Origin: Syntrophorhabdaceae bacterium
GTDB taxonomy: Bacteria; Desulfobacterota; Syntrophorhabdia; Syntrophorhabdales; Syntrophorhabdaceae
Assembly (NCBI GenBank): GCA_028698615.1
Contig: JAQVWF010000004.1
Location: forward strand, 64,001 to 128,000
Reading direction: 5' to 3'
Length of the DNA: 64,000 nt
Shown: positions 63,299-64,000 of the stretch, piece by piece
Position numbering within the stretch: position 1 is the first letter of the stretch
Layout: every line of letters starts with the position of its first letter
Program-made: the position numbers and the translations under genes
Notes under the pieces: model-generated
What the model saw: the letters and a program-made list of their open reading frames with translations, nothing else
Database searches by the model: none
What the model was told of the DNA's origin: nothing

Positions 63299-64000
<702 letters not shown>

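Overview
The window is about 64 kb of a moderately GC-rich chromosome that ends inside a 16S rRNA gene. It contains no phage genes, transposases, integrases or CRISPR array that I could find. Gene content points to an anaerobic, probably syntrophic, Deltaproteobacteria/Desulfobacterota-type bacterium. The evidence is the siroheme-dependent heme genes (ahbC, hemB, ahbD), a biotin-dependent glutaconyl-CoA decarboxylase alpha subunit, an ADP-forming acyl-CoA synthetase, a membrane pyrophosphatase, selA, and a complex I operon without normal NuoE/NuoF. A Syntrophorhabdus-like lineage would fit, but that is inference; the partial 16S gene would settle it.

Layout. 1-3915: end of the F1 ATP synthase operon (atpA partial, atpG, atpD, atpC) with a translationally coupled B3/4-domain gene. 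3949-8180: a nitroreductase, a tRNA-Pro(TGG) on the minus strand, then ahbC-hemB-ahbD. 8185-15006: a secreted alpha/beta hydrolase, a SPATA20/YyaL-type protein, DUF502, TatC, DedA, a small coiled-coil protein and a lytic transglycosylase. 15246-29449: a 13-gene complex I operon in which one 649-residue flavoprotein (NuoF iron-sulfur tail joined to a GltD-like FAD/NAD(P) reductase) stands where NuoE and NuoF should be. 29690-37376: TPR lipoprotein-like protein, two small minus-strand genes, ADP-forming acyl-CoA synthetase, selA, a pseudouridine synthase and pgeF. 37463-47145: NtrY-like kinase, smpB-ssrA, M18 aminopeptidase, lon-amrS and a chemotaxis receptor. 47375-61243: an unusual membrane pyrophosphatase, polX, nth, transketolase, a stand-alone AICAR transformylase, gcdA, bioF and bioA. 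61282-64000: a second chemotaxis receptor (minus strand, with a FliA-type promoter candidate) and the start of the rrn operon.

How the genes fit together. ATP synthase, the modified complex I and the pyrophosphatase are all ion-coupled membrane energy converters. GcdA needs biotin, and bioF/bioA lie directly downstream of it. The ADP-forming acyl-CoA synthetase could recover ATP from acyl-CoA. The heme genes would supply heme b for cytochromes without the usual protoporphyrin branch.

The most notable non-gene signal is a family of long imperfect inverted repeats built from ACCAATGACC-like units. They start exactly at the stop codon of several genes (5991, 30910, 39592, and a mini version at 54797). 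Several genes (DUF502, smpB, polX and perhaps ahbC) also have a promoter placed so that the transcript would start at or next to the ATG. Promoter calls are by eye and untested.
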